From Pseudomonas benzenivorans (GTDB lineage Bacteria; Pseudomonadota; Gammaproteobacteria; Pseudomonadales; Pseudomonadaceae): DNA of 64,000 nt. Under the pieces are notes generated by a model that ran no database searches, was not told the DNA's origin, and was given only the letters and a program-made list of their open reading frames with translations. Location of the stretch: positions 103,683-167,682 of the forward strand of contig NZ_FNCT01000012.1 of NCBI RefSeq assembly GCF_900100495.1. The letters are read 5' to 3'. The position numbers were made by a program, and so were the translations under genes. The first letter of the stretch is position 1, and every line of letters starts with the position of its first letter. This document shows positions 38,904 through 47,401 of this stretch, piece after piece.

Positions 38904-40067
38904 ATGCGTTGGGGTACCTATTTCGCGGTCTGCGCGGCGGTGATCAGCATCGGCCTGGCCCTCGGCGTGAGCATGCCGCTGGTGTCGCTGCGCCTGGAGA
39001 GCTGGGGCCACGACTCCTTCGCCATCGGCGTGATGGCGGCGACCCCGGCGGTCGGCGTGCTGCTCGGCGCCTCGCTGGCCGGGCGCCTGGCCGCGCGCCT
39101 GGGCACCACCACGCTGATGCAGCTGTGCCTGCTGCTCGGCGCACTGTCGGTGGCGCTGCTGGCGCTGGTGCAGGACTACGCGGTGTGGCTGGCGCTGCGC
39201 CTGCTGATCGGCGTGGCGCTGACCATGGTGTTCATCCTCGGCGAAAGCTGGATCAACCAACTGGCGGTGGAGAAATGGCGTGGCCGTCTGGTGGCCCTGT
39301 ATGGCACCGGCTATGCGTTGAGCCAACTGTGTGGGCCGTTGCTGCTCACTGCGCTGGGTACCGCCACCGACCTGGGCTTCTGGACCGGCGTCGGCCTGCT
39401 GGTCGGTGGTTCGCTGATCCTCCTGGGCCGCAGCGGCGCGCCCAGGGTCGACGCCCACAGCGCCTTGGGGCGGGGCCTGCCGGCGTTCTGCCGCAAGCTG
39501 CCGGCGATCGCCTGGGCGGTGATGCTGTTCGCCGCGTTCGAGGCGATGATGCTGACCCTGCTGCCGATCTATGGCCTGCGCCAGGGCTTCAGCCAGGACG
39601 TGGCGCTGCTGATGGTCAGTGTGGTGGTGGTCGGCGATGCCGTGCTGCAGCTGCCGATCGGTTGGCTGGCCGATCGCATGTCGCGGCGCAGCCTGTTCCG
39701 CGGCTGCGGGGTGATCCTGCTGCTCACCAGCCTGGCGCTGCCGCCGCTGCTGCACACGCCGCTGATCTGGCCGCTGCTGGTGCTGTTCGGCGCCAGCGCC
39801 GGCGGGCTGTTCACCCTGTCGCTGATCCTGATCGGCGAGCGTTACCGCGACGATGCCCTGGTGCGCGCCAATGCCCATGTCGCGCAGCTGTGGGGTATCG
39901 GTTGCCTGATCGGCCCGCTGACTACCGGGGCGGCCAGCCAGTGGGTCAGCGGCCATGCGTTGCCGTTGCTGATGGCCCTCGGCGCGGCCGGTTTCGTCGC
40001 GCTCGCCTGGCGCCGCGCCGGTGTCGACGCCCCGCTTGGCGCCGCCGAGCCGGCGCGCAGCGACTAG
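38904..40067 (+). CDS. Major facilitator superfamily transporter
   Basis: The 387-residue protein has about 12 hydrophobic segments (VCAAVISIGLALGVSMPLV, TPAVGVLLGASLAGRLAARLG and others). ADRMSRRSLFRGCG is the mid-protein loop motif typical of drug-type MFS members. It corresponds to PAO1 PA5311. Given the neighbours it may move an amine or a polyamine breakdown product, but the substrate cannot be read from sequence. The start at 38904 has AAAGGAGT upstream and a structured leader precedes it. Confidence 0.88.
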   Translation: MRWGTYFAVCAAVISIGLALGVSMPLVSLRLESWGHDSFAIGVMAATPAVGVLLGASLAGRLAARLGTTTLMQLCLLLGALSVALLALVQDYAVWLALRLLIGVALTMVFILGESWINQLAVEKWRGRLVALYGTGYALSQLCGPLLLTALGTATDLGFWTGVGLLVGGSLILLGRSGAPRVDAHSALGRGLPAFCRKLPAIAWAVMLFAAFEAMMLTLLPIYGLRQGFSQDVALLMVSVVVVGDAVLQLPIGWLADRMSRRSLFRGCGVILLLTSLALPPLLHTPLIWPLLVLFGASAGGLFTLSLILIGERYRDDALVRANAHVAQLWGIGCLIGPLTTGAASQWVSGHALPLLMALGAAGFVALAWRRAGVDAPLGAAEPARSD

Positions 40068-40078
40068 TTCGGCGTACT

Positions 40079-41509
40079 TCAGGCCGGCTCGGCCAGCTCC
40101 GCGAGCAGTTCGCCGGCGCATGCGCCGACCTGGCGGATCGCCTGCTCGATTCGCGCGCTGGGCTTGGCGGCATAGTTGATGCGCAGGCAGTTGCGGTACT
40201 TGCCGGCGGCGGAAAAGATGCTGCCGGGGGCGATCTGCACCTGCTGCGGGCGCAGCAGGCGGTTCAGCCGCTGGCTGTCGAAGCCCGGGTCCAGCTCGAC
40301 CCACAGCATGAAGCCGCCGCGCGGCTGGCTGACCCGCGTGCCGGGCGGGAAATAGCGGCTGACCCAGTCGACCATCTGCTCCAGGCCACGGGCGTACTGG
40401 CTGCGCATGCGCCGCAGGTGCGGCTCGTAGTGGCCGCCTTCGATGAACGCGGCCAGCGCCAGTTGCGGCAGCTGGGTGCTCATGCCGGTGCCGATGTATT
40501 TCAGGTGCAGCACCCGCTGCAGGTAGCGTCCCGGGGCGATCCAGCCGATCCGCAGGCCGGGTGCCAGGGTCTTGGAGAACGAGCTGCAGAGCAGCACGCG
40601 GCCGTCCTCGTCGTAGGACTTGATGGTGCGCGGGCGCGGGTAGCTGTAGGCCAGCTCGCCGTAGACGTCGTCCTCGATGATCGCCACGTCGTAGCGCTGG
40701 GCCAGGGCGAGCAGGGCGCGCTTGTTGGCCTCCGGCATGATGTAGCCGAGCGGGTTGTTGCAGTTCGGGGTGAGCTGGATGGCCTTGATCGGCCACTGTT
40801 CCAGGGCCAGCTCCAGGGCCTCCAGGCTGATCCCGGTGAGCGGGTCGGTGGGCAGCTCCAGGGCCTTCATGCCGAAGCCTTTCAAGGCCTGCATCACGCC
40901 ATGGAAGCTCGGCGAGTCGACCGCGACGATATCGCCCGGCTCGCACACCGCGCGGATGGCCGCCGACAGCGCCTCGTGGCAGCCGGTAGTGATGACGATG
41001 TCCTGATAGGGGATCTGGCAGCCCGAGTCGAGCATCAGCCGCGAGACTTGCTGGCGCAGACCGGGGTCGCCATGCAGGCAGCCGTAGCTCAGCTCCTTGA
41101 TCTCTTGCCGGCGAGCCAGGCGCGACAGGCTGCGCAGCAGCGGTTTCAGGGTCGGGCTGCCGATGTCCGGCATGCCGCGGCCGAGCTGGAGCACCTCGCC
41201 GCCGGGGGCAATGCTGATCAGCTCGAGCACCTGATCCCACTGGGAAATCTCCACCGGCCGCTGCGCCGTGCGGCTGACCATCGGCAGGGCCGGCTTCTGC
41301 CGGGCCTGCGGCACGAAGTAGCCGGACTTCGGCCGCGGCGTGGCCAGGCCCCGGTCCTCCAGGTGGCGATAGGCCTGCTGCACCGTGCTCAGGCTGACGC
41401 CGTGTTCCAGGCTCAGGGCGCGTACCGACGGCAGGCGATCGCCGGGGCGATACAGGCCTTGTTCGATGCGCGCGCCGAGCAGTTCGGCCAGATTGACGTA
41501 GAGCGTCAT
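40079..41509 (-). CDS. MocR/GntR-type regulator with aminotransferase-like domain
   Basis: The 476-residue protein has an N-terminal GntR winged helix (YRPGDRLPSVRALSLEHGVSLSTVQQAYRHLEDRG) fused to a class I aminotransferase fold. Its PLP-binding lysine lies in SSFSKTLAPGLRIGW, with TPNCNNPLGYIM and EDDVYGELAY also present. Such proteins sense PLP or an amino compound and bind divergent promoters. It is divergent from a small DUF1127 gene; the intervening DNA carries inverted TACAGAT/ATCTGTA sites. It overlaps no neighbour and its role in controlling MFS or pauB is possible. Confidence 0.92.
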   Translation of the reverse strand: MTLYVNLAELLGARIEQGLYRPGDRLPSVRALSLEHGVSLSTVQQAYRHLEDRGLATPRPKSGYFVPQARQKPALPMVSRTAQRPVEISQWDQVLELISIAPGGEVLQLGRGMPDIGSPTLKPLLRSLSRLARRQEIKELSYGCLHGDPGLRQQVSRLMLDSGCQIPYQDIVITTGCHEALSAAIRAVCEPGDIVAVDSPSFHGVMQALKGFGMKALELPTDPLTGISLEALELALEQWPIKAIQLTPNCNNPLGYIMPEANKRALLALAQRYDVAIIEDDVYGELAYSYPRPRTIKSYDEDGRVLLCSSFSKTLAPGLRIGWIAPGRYLQRVLHLKYIGTGMSTQLPQLALAAFIEGGHYEPHLRRMRSQYARGLEQMVDWVSRYFPPGTRVSQPRGGFMLWVELDPGFDSQRLNRLLRPQQVQIAPGSIFSAAGKYRNCLRINYAAKPSARIEQAIRQVGACAGELLAELAEPA

Positions 41510-41551
41510 GACAGTTGCCCCTGCTGGTGATGCGTTAGTGCCGTGGACCAG

Positions 41552-41631
41552 TACAGATGCTCGATAAATACAGGATTCAGCGGGTTTTCAGCGGATCTGT
41601 ATGCAGTTAAAAGTGCTTTCTTGAGTCTGTA
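41552..41631. promoter_or_regulatory. Candidate MocR operator array
   Basis: TACAGAT at 41552-41558 and its inverse ATCTGTA at 41595-41601 are 36 bp apart; further half-sites TACAG (41569) and CTGTA (41627) flank them. The array lies in the 183-bp space between the regulator gene and the DUF1127 gene. Confidence 0.45.
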
Positions 41632-41692
41632 ATGCTTTTTCCCGGCTGGCCATCATGCTCCTCCAAGACACTGTCGAACAGAGGGCAAGGCG

Positions 41693-41935
41693 ATGAACGG
41701 ACTCGGTGATGTCAGATTGGCGTTGCGCCAGCAGGAACTGTTGGCCGACGCCGCGCCGCCGGCGCTGCGTGGCCAGGCGCCTGCGGACGGGCAGGGCGGG
41801 CGCTGGCGGCTATTCTGGCGGCGCCTGCGCACCCGGCGGGCGTTGCTCGAACTGGATGAGGCGCAGTTGAAGGATATCGGCCTGACCCGCGCGCAGGCGC
41901 TGGCCGAGGCCTTGCGCCCGTTCTGGCGGCTATGA
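41693..41935 (+). CDS. Small DUF1127 domain protein
   Basis: The 80-residue protein has a basic N-terminal half and a C-terminal DUF1127 motif: LFWRRLRTRRALLELDEAQLKDIGLTRAQAL and a final RPFWRL. DUF1127 proteins are short, arginine-rich and associated in some bacteria with RNA turnover and phosphate or carbon balance; the precise role here is unknown. Pairing with a divergent MocR gene recurs in Pseudomonas. Confidence 0.85.
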   Translation: MNGLGDVRLALRQQELLADAAPPALRGQAPADGQGGRWRLFWRRLRTRRALLELDEAQLKDIGLTRAQALAEALRPFWRL

Positions 41936-41961
41936 GCGGTTCGCCGGGGCAAGCCGGCGCG

Positions 41962-43275
41962 TCAGAGCAGTTCCTTGAGCCGGTGCCAGAGCATGCCCAG
42001 CGCCAGCAGCGGCGAGCGCAGGTACTTGCCGCCGGGAAAGGTCAGGTGCGGCACCCGGGCGAACAGCTCGAAGCCGCCGCCGGCCTGGCCGGCGATGGCC
42101 TCGGCCAGCAGCTTGCCGGCCAGGTGGGTGGCGTTGAGCCCGTGGCCGGAATAGGCCTGGGCGTAGAACACGTTGGGCTGGTCCTCGAGCCGGCCGATCT
42201 GCGGCAGGCGGTTGGCGCCGATGCCGATCATCCCGCCCCACTGGTAATCGATCTTCACATCCGCCAGCTGCGGGAAGACTGCCAGCATCTTCGGCCGCAT
42301 ATAGCCGGCGATGTCCGCCGGATCGCGGCCGGAATAATGGCAGGCACCGCCGAACAGCAGGCGCCGGTCGGCGGACAGGCGATAGTAGTCGAGGGCCACG
42401 CGCTGGTCGCAGAGCGCCATGTTCTGCGGAATCAGCGCCTTGGCCTGGGCCTCGGACAGCGGCTCGGTGGCGATGATATAGCTACCGGCCGGCAGCACCT
42501 GGCCACCCAGGGCCGGGTTGAGGTCGCCCAGGTAGGCGTTGCAGCCGAGCACCAGATGGGCGGCGCGGACCAGCCCTTGGGCGGTGTGCACCCTGACCTC
42601 GCTGCCGTAGTCGATGCGCGTGGCGGCCGAGTCCTCGAACAGCTGCACGCCCAGCGACTGGGCGGCGACGGCTTCGCCGAGGGCCAGGTTGAGCGGGTGC
42701 AGGTGGCCGGAGCCCATGTCGATCAGGCCGCCGACATAGCGCTCGGAGCCGACCACCTCGTGCATCTGCCCGGGTTGCAGCAGGCGCAGTTCGTGGCGGT
42801 AGCCGAGGTCCCGGAGTTCCTCGAGGTCTTCGGCGAAGCCGGCCAGGTGGCCGGGCTTGTTGGCCAGGTCGCAGTAGCCCCAGCTCAGGTCGCAGTCGAT
42901 GGCGAACCGCTCGACCCGCTGGCGAACGATCTCCACCGCCTCCAGGCCCATCAGCTTGAGTGCGCGCACGCCCTCTGCACCGAGCACCGGGAGGAACTGT
43001 TCGAGTCCATGGCCGACGCCGCGGATCAGTTGCCCGCCGTTGCGCCCACTGGCGCCCCAGCCGATCTGGTGCGCCTCCAGCAGCACCACCGAGAAGCCTT
43101 TCTGGGCCAGTTCGATGGCGGTGCTCAGCCCGGAGAAGCCGCCACCGACGATGCACACGTCGACGCGCCGCTCACCGCGCAACGGCGGGTAGGCCAGGTG
43201 GCGATTGGTGCTGGCGGCATAGTAGGAAGCGGCGTGCTGGGTGCTGTGCACTGGCTGGTGAACGCGGGCGTTCAT
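41962..43275 (-). CDS. pauB: Gamma-glutamylputrescine oxidase-like FAD oxidoreductase
   Basis: The 437-residue DAO-family flavoprotein has CIVGGGFSGLSTAIELAQKG, LEAHQIGWGASGRNGGQLIRG, MGSGHLHPLNLALG and the C-terminal YSGHGLNATHLAGKLLAEAI. It is the positional match of PAO1 PA5309 (a pauB paralogue) and should oxidise gamma-glutamyl-putrescine or a related N-acylated amine, giving the aldehyde that PauC oxidises, plus ammonia and hydrogen peroxide. The start MNARVHQPVHST at 43275 matches the family. PauB has several paralogues, so exact substrate is uncertain. Confidence 0.87.
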   Translation of the reverse strand: MNARVHQPVHSTQHAASYYAASTNRHLAYPPLRGERRVDVCIVGGGFSGLSTAIELAQKGFSVVLLEAHQIGWGASGRNGGQLIRGVGHGLEQFLPVLGAEGVRALKLMGLEAVEIVRQRVERFAIDCDLSWGYCDLANKPGHLAGFAEDLEELRDLGYRHELRLLQPGQMHEVVGSERYVGGLIDMGSGHLHPLNLALGEAVAAQSLGVQLFEDSAATRIDYGSEVRVHTAQGLVRAAHLVLGCNAYLGDLNPALGGQVLPAGSYIIATEPLSEAQAKALIPQNMALCDQRVALDYYRLSADRRLLFGGACHYSGRDPADIAGYMRPKMLAVFPQLADVKIDYQWGGMIGIGANRLPQIGRLEDQPNVFYAQAYSGHGLNATHLAGKLLAEAIAGQAGGGFELFARVPHLTFPGGKYLRSPLLALGMLWHRLKELL

Positions 43276-43448
43276 GTGCGAAATCCTGATTGTTATGTGT
43301 GGAAAATTTGACGCAGGATAAGCGTGGTTTCCGCCCGACGCCAAGTGGGCGGCGGTAAAAACTGTTTTTCCCGGGGCCGGCCGTCGCTTGGCGGCGAACC
43401 GCCTGCGCCTGCGGTTAAGATGCGCGCATTCGCCTCAGGATAGCTGCC

Positions 43449-43802
43449 ATGACCTGCACCAGCCGCACCATCGACCACCTGCGCCGGCGGATCCCGCACT
43501 TCGACTGCGTGCCCGGCTGTCACGACTGTTGCGGGCCGGTGACCGCCTCGTCCGAGGAGATGGCGCGCCTGCCGGTGAAGAGCGATGCCGAGCACGAGGC
43601 CGCCCTGGCCGACTTCAACTGCGTGCACCTCGGCCCCCGCGGCTGCCAGGTGTACGAGCAGCGCCCGCTGATCTGCCGGCTGTTCGGCACCACGCCGAGC
43701 CTGCCCTGTCCGCGTGGGCGCGGCCCGGAGGCGCCGACCGAGGCGCACATCGAGCAGCAAGTGCATCGGCTGATCGCCAGCACCCGCCAGGTGCTGGTGT
43801 AG
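43449..43802 (+). CDS. YkgJ family cysteine-cluster protein
   Basis: The 117-residue protein has FDCVPGCHDCCGPV (CxxxCxxCC), a conserved middle Cys (FNCVHLGPRGCQVYEQRPLICRLFG) and a late CPRG, the metal-binding cluster of the YkgJ/UPF0153 group. It is thought to chelate zinc or iron-sulfur; no activity is established. It sits in the dadR-pauB interval as in PAO1. Confidence 0.87.
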   Translation: MTCTSRTIDHLRRRIPHFDCVPGCHDCCGPVTASSEEMARLPVKSDAEHEAALADFNCVHLGPRGCQVYEQRPLICRLFGTTPSLPCPRGRGPEAPTEAHIEQQVHRLIASTRQVLV

Positions 43803-43808
43803 CCGGCG

Positions 43809-44297
43809 CTACTCCGGTACGGGCAGGGCCAGCGACTCCTTGACCTCTTCCATGACGATATAGCTCTTCGACTCGCGCACGTGCGGCAGCTTGAGCAGGA
43901 TGTCGCCGAGCAGCTTGCGGTAGCTGGCCATCTCGTTGATCCGCGCCTTGACCAGGTAGTCGAAGTCGCCGGAGACCAGGTGGCATTCCAGCACGTGCGG
44001 CAGCTTGAGCACGGCGCGGCGGAATTCCTCGAAGGTGTCGCCGGACTTGTAGTCCAGGCTGATCTCGACGAACACCAGCAGGCTGGCCTTGAGGTACTGC
44101 GGGTTGAGGCGGGCGTTGTAGCCCATGATGATGCCTTCGCGCTCCAGGCGGCGGACCCGCTCGGTGCAGGGCGTGGTGGACAGGCCGACCCGTTCGCCCA
44201 GCTCGGTGAAGGAGATGCGTCCGTCCTCCTGGAGGATGCGCAGGATGTTGCGGTCGATCTTGTCCAGTTCGCGACGGCTTTGGTGCTGGGTGCGCAT
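43809..44297 (-). CDS. dadR: Lrp/AsnC family regulator of the dad operon
   Basis: The 162-residue protein is a full Lrp: N-terminal HTH (LDKIDRNILRILQEDGRISFTELGERVGLSTTPCTERVRRLEREG) and a C-terminal RAM/ACT-like domain (LLVFVEISLDYKSGDTFEEF, LVSGDFDYLVKARI). It is divergent from dadA and most likely senses L-alanine to activate dadAX. The start MRTQHQSRREL at 44297 is the family start. Confidence 0.92.
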   Translation of the reverse strand: MRTQHQSRRELDKIDRNILRILQEDGRISFTELGERVGLSTTPCTERVRRLEREGIIMGYNARLNPQYLKASLLVFVEISLDYKSGDTFEEFRRAVLKLPHVLECHLVSGDFDYLVKARINEMASYRKLLGDILLKLPHVRESKSYIVMEEVKESLALPVPE

Positions 44298-44448
44298 GGG
44301 GGGGCTCCGCAAAAGTGGTTTTTGCCAAGAATTCTCGCCAAATATAGCCCTATATATAGTGAGAAGCACTGGCTCGTGCTCAATATACTGCGCGTATCAA
44401 CTCTCAAGACAACAAACGTCAGCGCATAGTCGCGGCGAGGAGTGCACG
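44298..44448 (+). promoter_or_regulatory. dadR-dadA divergent control region
   Basis: 151 bp, clearly more AT-rich than its surroundings, with CCAAATATAGCCCTATATATAG and CAATATACTG. TATACT at 44384-44389 could be the dadA -10 box; no good -35 precedes it, in line with activation by Lrp. Lrp sites are too degenerate to place. Confidence 0.45.
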
Positions 44449-45747
44449 ATGCGGGTTCTGGTGCTGGGTAGCGGTGTGATTGGTACGGCCAGTGCGTATT
44501 ACCTGGCGCGTCAGGGTTTCGACGTGGTGGTGGTCGACCGCCAGGACGGCCCGGCCATGGAAACCAGCTTCGCCAACGCCGGCCAGGTATCCCCGGGCTA
44601 TGCCTCGCCCTGGGCGGCGCCGGGCGTACCGCTGAAAGCCATCAAGTGGCTGCTGCAGAAGCATGCACCGCTGGCGATCAAGGCCACCGCCGATATCGAC
44701 CAGTACCTGTGGATGGCGCAGATGCTGCGCAACTGCACCGCCAGCCGTTACGCGGTGAACAAGGAGCGCATGGTGCGCCTGTCCGAGTACAGCCGCGACT
44801 GCCTCGACGAGCTGCGCGCCGAGACCGGCATCGGCTACGAAGGCCGCAGCCTGGGCACCACCCAGCTGTTCCGGACTCAGGCGCAGGTGGACAACGCGGC
44901 CAAGGACATCGCCGTGCTCAAGCAGTCCGGCGTGCCCTTCGAACTGCTCGACCGTGACGGCATCGCCCGCGTCGAGCCGGCCCTGGCCGGGGTCAAGCAC
45001 AAGCTGGCCGGCGCCCTGCGCCTGCCCAACGACCAGACCGGCGACTGCCAGATGTTCACCACCAAGCTGGCTGAGATGGCCAAGCAACTGGGCGTCGAGT
45101 TCCGCTTCGGCCAGAGCATCGAGCGCCTGGACTTCGCCGGCGACCGGATCAACGGCGTGTGGATCGACGGCAAGCTGGAGACCGCCGACCGCTACGTGCT
45201 CGCCCTCGGCAGCTACAGCCCGCAGCTGCTCAAGCCGCTGGGCATCCGCGCGCCGGTCTACCCGCTCAAGGGCTACTCGCTGACCGTGCCGATCGCCAAT
45301 GGCGACATGGCGCCGACCTCGACCATTCTCGACGAGACCTACAAGGTCGCCATCACCCGTTTCGACAACCGCATCCGCGTCGGCGGCATGGCCGAGATCG
45401 CCGGTTTCGACCTGAGCCTCAATCCGCGTCGCCGCGAGACCCTGGAGATGATCACCGCCGACCTCTACCCGCAGGGCGGCGACCTGAGCCAGGCCGAGTT
45501 CTGGACCGGCCTGCGCCCGGCGACGCCGGACGGCACGCCGATCGTCGGCGCCACCCGCATGCGCAATTTGTTCTTGAATACCGGGCACGGCACACTGGGT
45601 TGGACCATGGCCTGCGGCTCCGGTCGTTTCCTCGCCGACCTGATGGCCAAGAAACGTCCGCAGATCAGCAGCGAAGGCCTGGATATCTTCCGTTACAGCA
45701 GCTCCAAGGAGACCCCGAAGCATGTCAGTCCAGCGCCTGCGCACTGA
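44449..45747 (+). CDS. dadA: D-amino acid dehydrogenase small subunit
   Basis: The 432-residue FAD enzyme starts MRVLVLGSGVIGTASAYYLARQG and contains ETSFANAGQVSPGYASPWAAPG, GLRPATPDGTPIVG and NTGHGTLGWTMACGSG, all diagnostic for DadA. It oxidises D-alanine to pyruvate at the membrane, donating electrons to ubiquinone. GGCGAGGAGTGCACG precedes the ATG. Its 3' end overlaps the next gene by 26 bp. Confidence 0.97.
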   Translation: MRVLVLGSGVIGTASAYYLARQGFDVVVVDRQDGPAMETSFANAGQVSPGYASPWAAPGVPLKAIKWLLQKHAPLAIKATADIDQYLWMAQMLRNCTASRYAVNKERMVRLSEYSRDCLDELRAETGIGYEGRSLGTTQLFRTQAQVDNAAKDIAVLKQSGVPFELLDRDGIARVEPALAGVKHKLAGALRLPNDQTGDCQMFTTKLAEMAKQLGVEFRFGQSIERLDFAGDRINGVWIDGKLETADRYVLALGSYSPQLLKPLGIRAPVYPLKGYSLTVPIANGDMAPTSTILDETYKVAITRFDNRIRVGGMAEIAGFDLSLNPRRRETLEMITADLYPQGGDLSQAEFWTGLRPATPDGTPIVGATRMRNLFLNTGHGTLGWTMACGSGRFLADLMAKKRPQISSEGLDIFRYSSSKETPKHVSPAPAH

Positions 45748-46072
45748 AACCCGTTACAGCGAAATCGTCATCCACAACGGCACGGTCTACCTGGCCGGAC
45801 AGCTGGCGGACGACTACCGCGGCGATATCCTGCAGCAGACCCGCGAGACCCTGGCCAACATCGACGCGCTGTTGGCCGAAGCCGGCAGCGACAAGTCGCG
45901 CATCCTTTCGGTGACCATCTACCTGAAGGACCTGGATCGCGATTACGCCGGGCTCAACCAGGTGTGGGACGCCTGGGTCGCCCAAGGCGCCGCGCCGGCC
46001 CGCGCCTGCGTCGAGGCGAAGATGTACAAGCCCGAGGTGCTGGTGGAAATGACCGTGGTGGCGGCGCTCTGA
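45722..46072 (+). CDS. RidA family protein in the dad operon
   Basis: The 116-residue protein has VYLAGQLADD, the SVTIYLKDLDRDYAGLNQVWDAWV segment and PARACVEAKMYKPEVLVEM, with the carboxylate-binding Arg retained. It overlaps dadA by 26 bp, so it should be translated together with it. It likely removes enamine/imine products of D-alanine oxidation or protects the PLP racemase DadX. It is clearly divergent from the housekeeping ridA at 1358-1738. Confidence 0.9.
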   Translation: MSVQRLRTETRYSEIVIHNGTVYLAGQLADDYRGDILQQTRETLANIDALLAEAGSDKSRILSVTIYLKDLDRDYAGLNQVWDAWVAQGAAPARACVEAKMYKPEVLVEMTVVAAL

Positions 46073-46102
46073 GCGCCTGACCTACCCTAGTAGTTGGCTT
46101 TT

Positions 46103-46128
46103 GCCCGGCTGTCCCGCCGGGCTTTTTT
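46103..46128 (+). terminator. Rho-independent terminator between the RidA gene and dadX
   Basis: GCCCGGC, loop TGTCCC, GCCGGGC, TTTTTT. A good terminator inside the dad cluster, which would lower dadX expression relative to dadA. Confidence 0.85.
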
Positions 46129-46197
46129 AATCAGCAACCTGCGCCGGGTATCGCCAAAATAGGTTCTACCCAGCCTACGCCCCGAAGTGTGAAGACC

Positions 46198-47298
46198 ATG
46201 CGTCCTGCCCGTGCCCTGATCGACCTGCAAGCCCTGCGTCACAACTACCGCCTGGCCCGTGAAGTGTCGCGCGCCAAGGCGCTCGCGGTGGTCAAGGCCG
46301 ATGCCTACGGGCACGGCGCGGTGCGTTGCGCACAGGCCCTGGAAGGCGAGGCCGATGGCTTCGCCGTGGCCTGCATCGAGGAGGCGCTGCAGTTGCGCGA
46401 GGCCGGCATCCGCGCGCCGATCCTGCTGCTGGAAGGCTTCTTCGAGGCCGACGAGCTGGCGCTGATCGAGCAGCATGAGCTCTGGTGCGTGGTGCATGCG
46501 CTGTGGCAGGTCGAGGCCATCGAACGGACGCAGTTGCGCAAGCCGCTGCGCACGCCGCTGAACATCTGGCTCAAGCTGGATTCCGGCATGCACCGCGTCG
46601 GTCTGCATCCGGCCGACTACCAGGCGGCCTATCGGCGCCTGCTGGCGACCGGCAAGGTGGCGAAAATCGTCCTGATGAGCCACTTCGCCCGTGCCGACGA
46701 GCTGGACTGCCCGCGCAGCGAGGAGCAACTGGCGGTGTTCGAGCAGGCCCGCCAGGGCCTGGCGGCGGAGGTCAGCCTGCGCAACTCGCCGGCCGTGCTC
46801 GGCTGGCCACAGCTCTTTAAACAACAGCAGGCGAGCGACTGGGTGCGTCCCGGCATCATGCTCTACGGCGCCACCCCGTTCGAGGGCGAGCAGGCCGTGG
46901 CGGCGCGCTTGCAGCCGGTGATGACCCTGGAATCGAAGATCATCAGCGTGCGCGAACTGCCGGCCGGCGAACCGGTCGGCTACGGCGCGCGCTTCGTCAC
47001 CGAGCGGCCGACCCGCGTCGGCGTGGTCGCCATGGGCTATGCCGACGGCTATCCACGGCATGCGCCGACCGGCACGCCGCTGCTGGTCGATGGCCAGCCG
47101 AGCCGGCTGCTCGGCCGGGTATCGATGGACATGCTCTGCGTCGACCTCGGCGACCTGCCCGCCGCCGGCCTCGGCAGCCGGGTCGAGCTGTGGGGCAAGA
47201 ATGTCCTCGCCAGCGAGGTGGCAAGCAGGGCCGGCACCATCCCCTACCAGTTGTTCTGCAACCTGCGCCGGGTGCCATTGCTCTATTCCGGGGACTGA
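46198..47298 (+). CDS. dadX: Catabolic alanine racemase
   Basis: The 366-residue PLP enzyme starts MRPARALIDLQALRHNYRLA and contains the PLP lysine in VVKADAYGHGAV, SHFARADE, and the second catalytic Tyr region GYGARF, GYADGYPRH and GRVSMDMLCVDL. It supplies D-alanine to DadA from L-alanine. The ATG at 46198 matches P. aeruginosa DadX; an in-frame GTG at 46189 is an alternative. Confidence 0.96.
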   Translation: MRPARALIDLQALRHNYRLAREVSRAKALAVVKADAYGHGAVRCAQALEGEADGFAVACIEEALQLREAGIRAPILLLEGFFEADELALIEQHELWCVVHALWQVEAIERTQLRKPLRTPLNIWLKLDSGMHRVGLHPADYQAAYRRLLATGKVAKIVLMSHFARADELDCPRSEEQLAVFEQARQGLAAEVSLRNSPAVLGWPQLFKQQQASDWVRPGIMLYGATPFEGEQAVAARLQPVMTLESKIISVRELPAGEPVGYGARFVTERPTRVGVVAMGYADGYPRHAPTGTPLLVDGQPSRLLGRVSMDMLCVDLGDLPAAGLGSRVELWGKNVLASEVASRAGTIPYQLFCNLRRVPLLYSGD

Positions 47299-47357
47299 TC
47301 GGGTCACTGGGCAGGATTTGCGGTCGGGGTGTTGTAAATACTGAACGCTGTTGCCAT

Positions 47358-47380
47358 GATACGGGCACTTTTTCCGTATC
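47358..47380. promoter_or_regulatory. Inverted repeat upstream of pauR
   Basis: GATACGG, nine bases (GCACTTTTT), CCGTATC, ending 21 bp upstream of the pauR start. It is placed where an autoregulatory operator would overlap the promoter. Confidence 0.4.
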
Positions 47381-47401
47381 TTCCCGAGGGGGACTCCAGC
47401 A

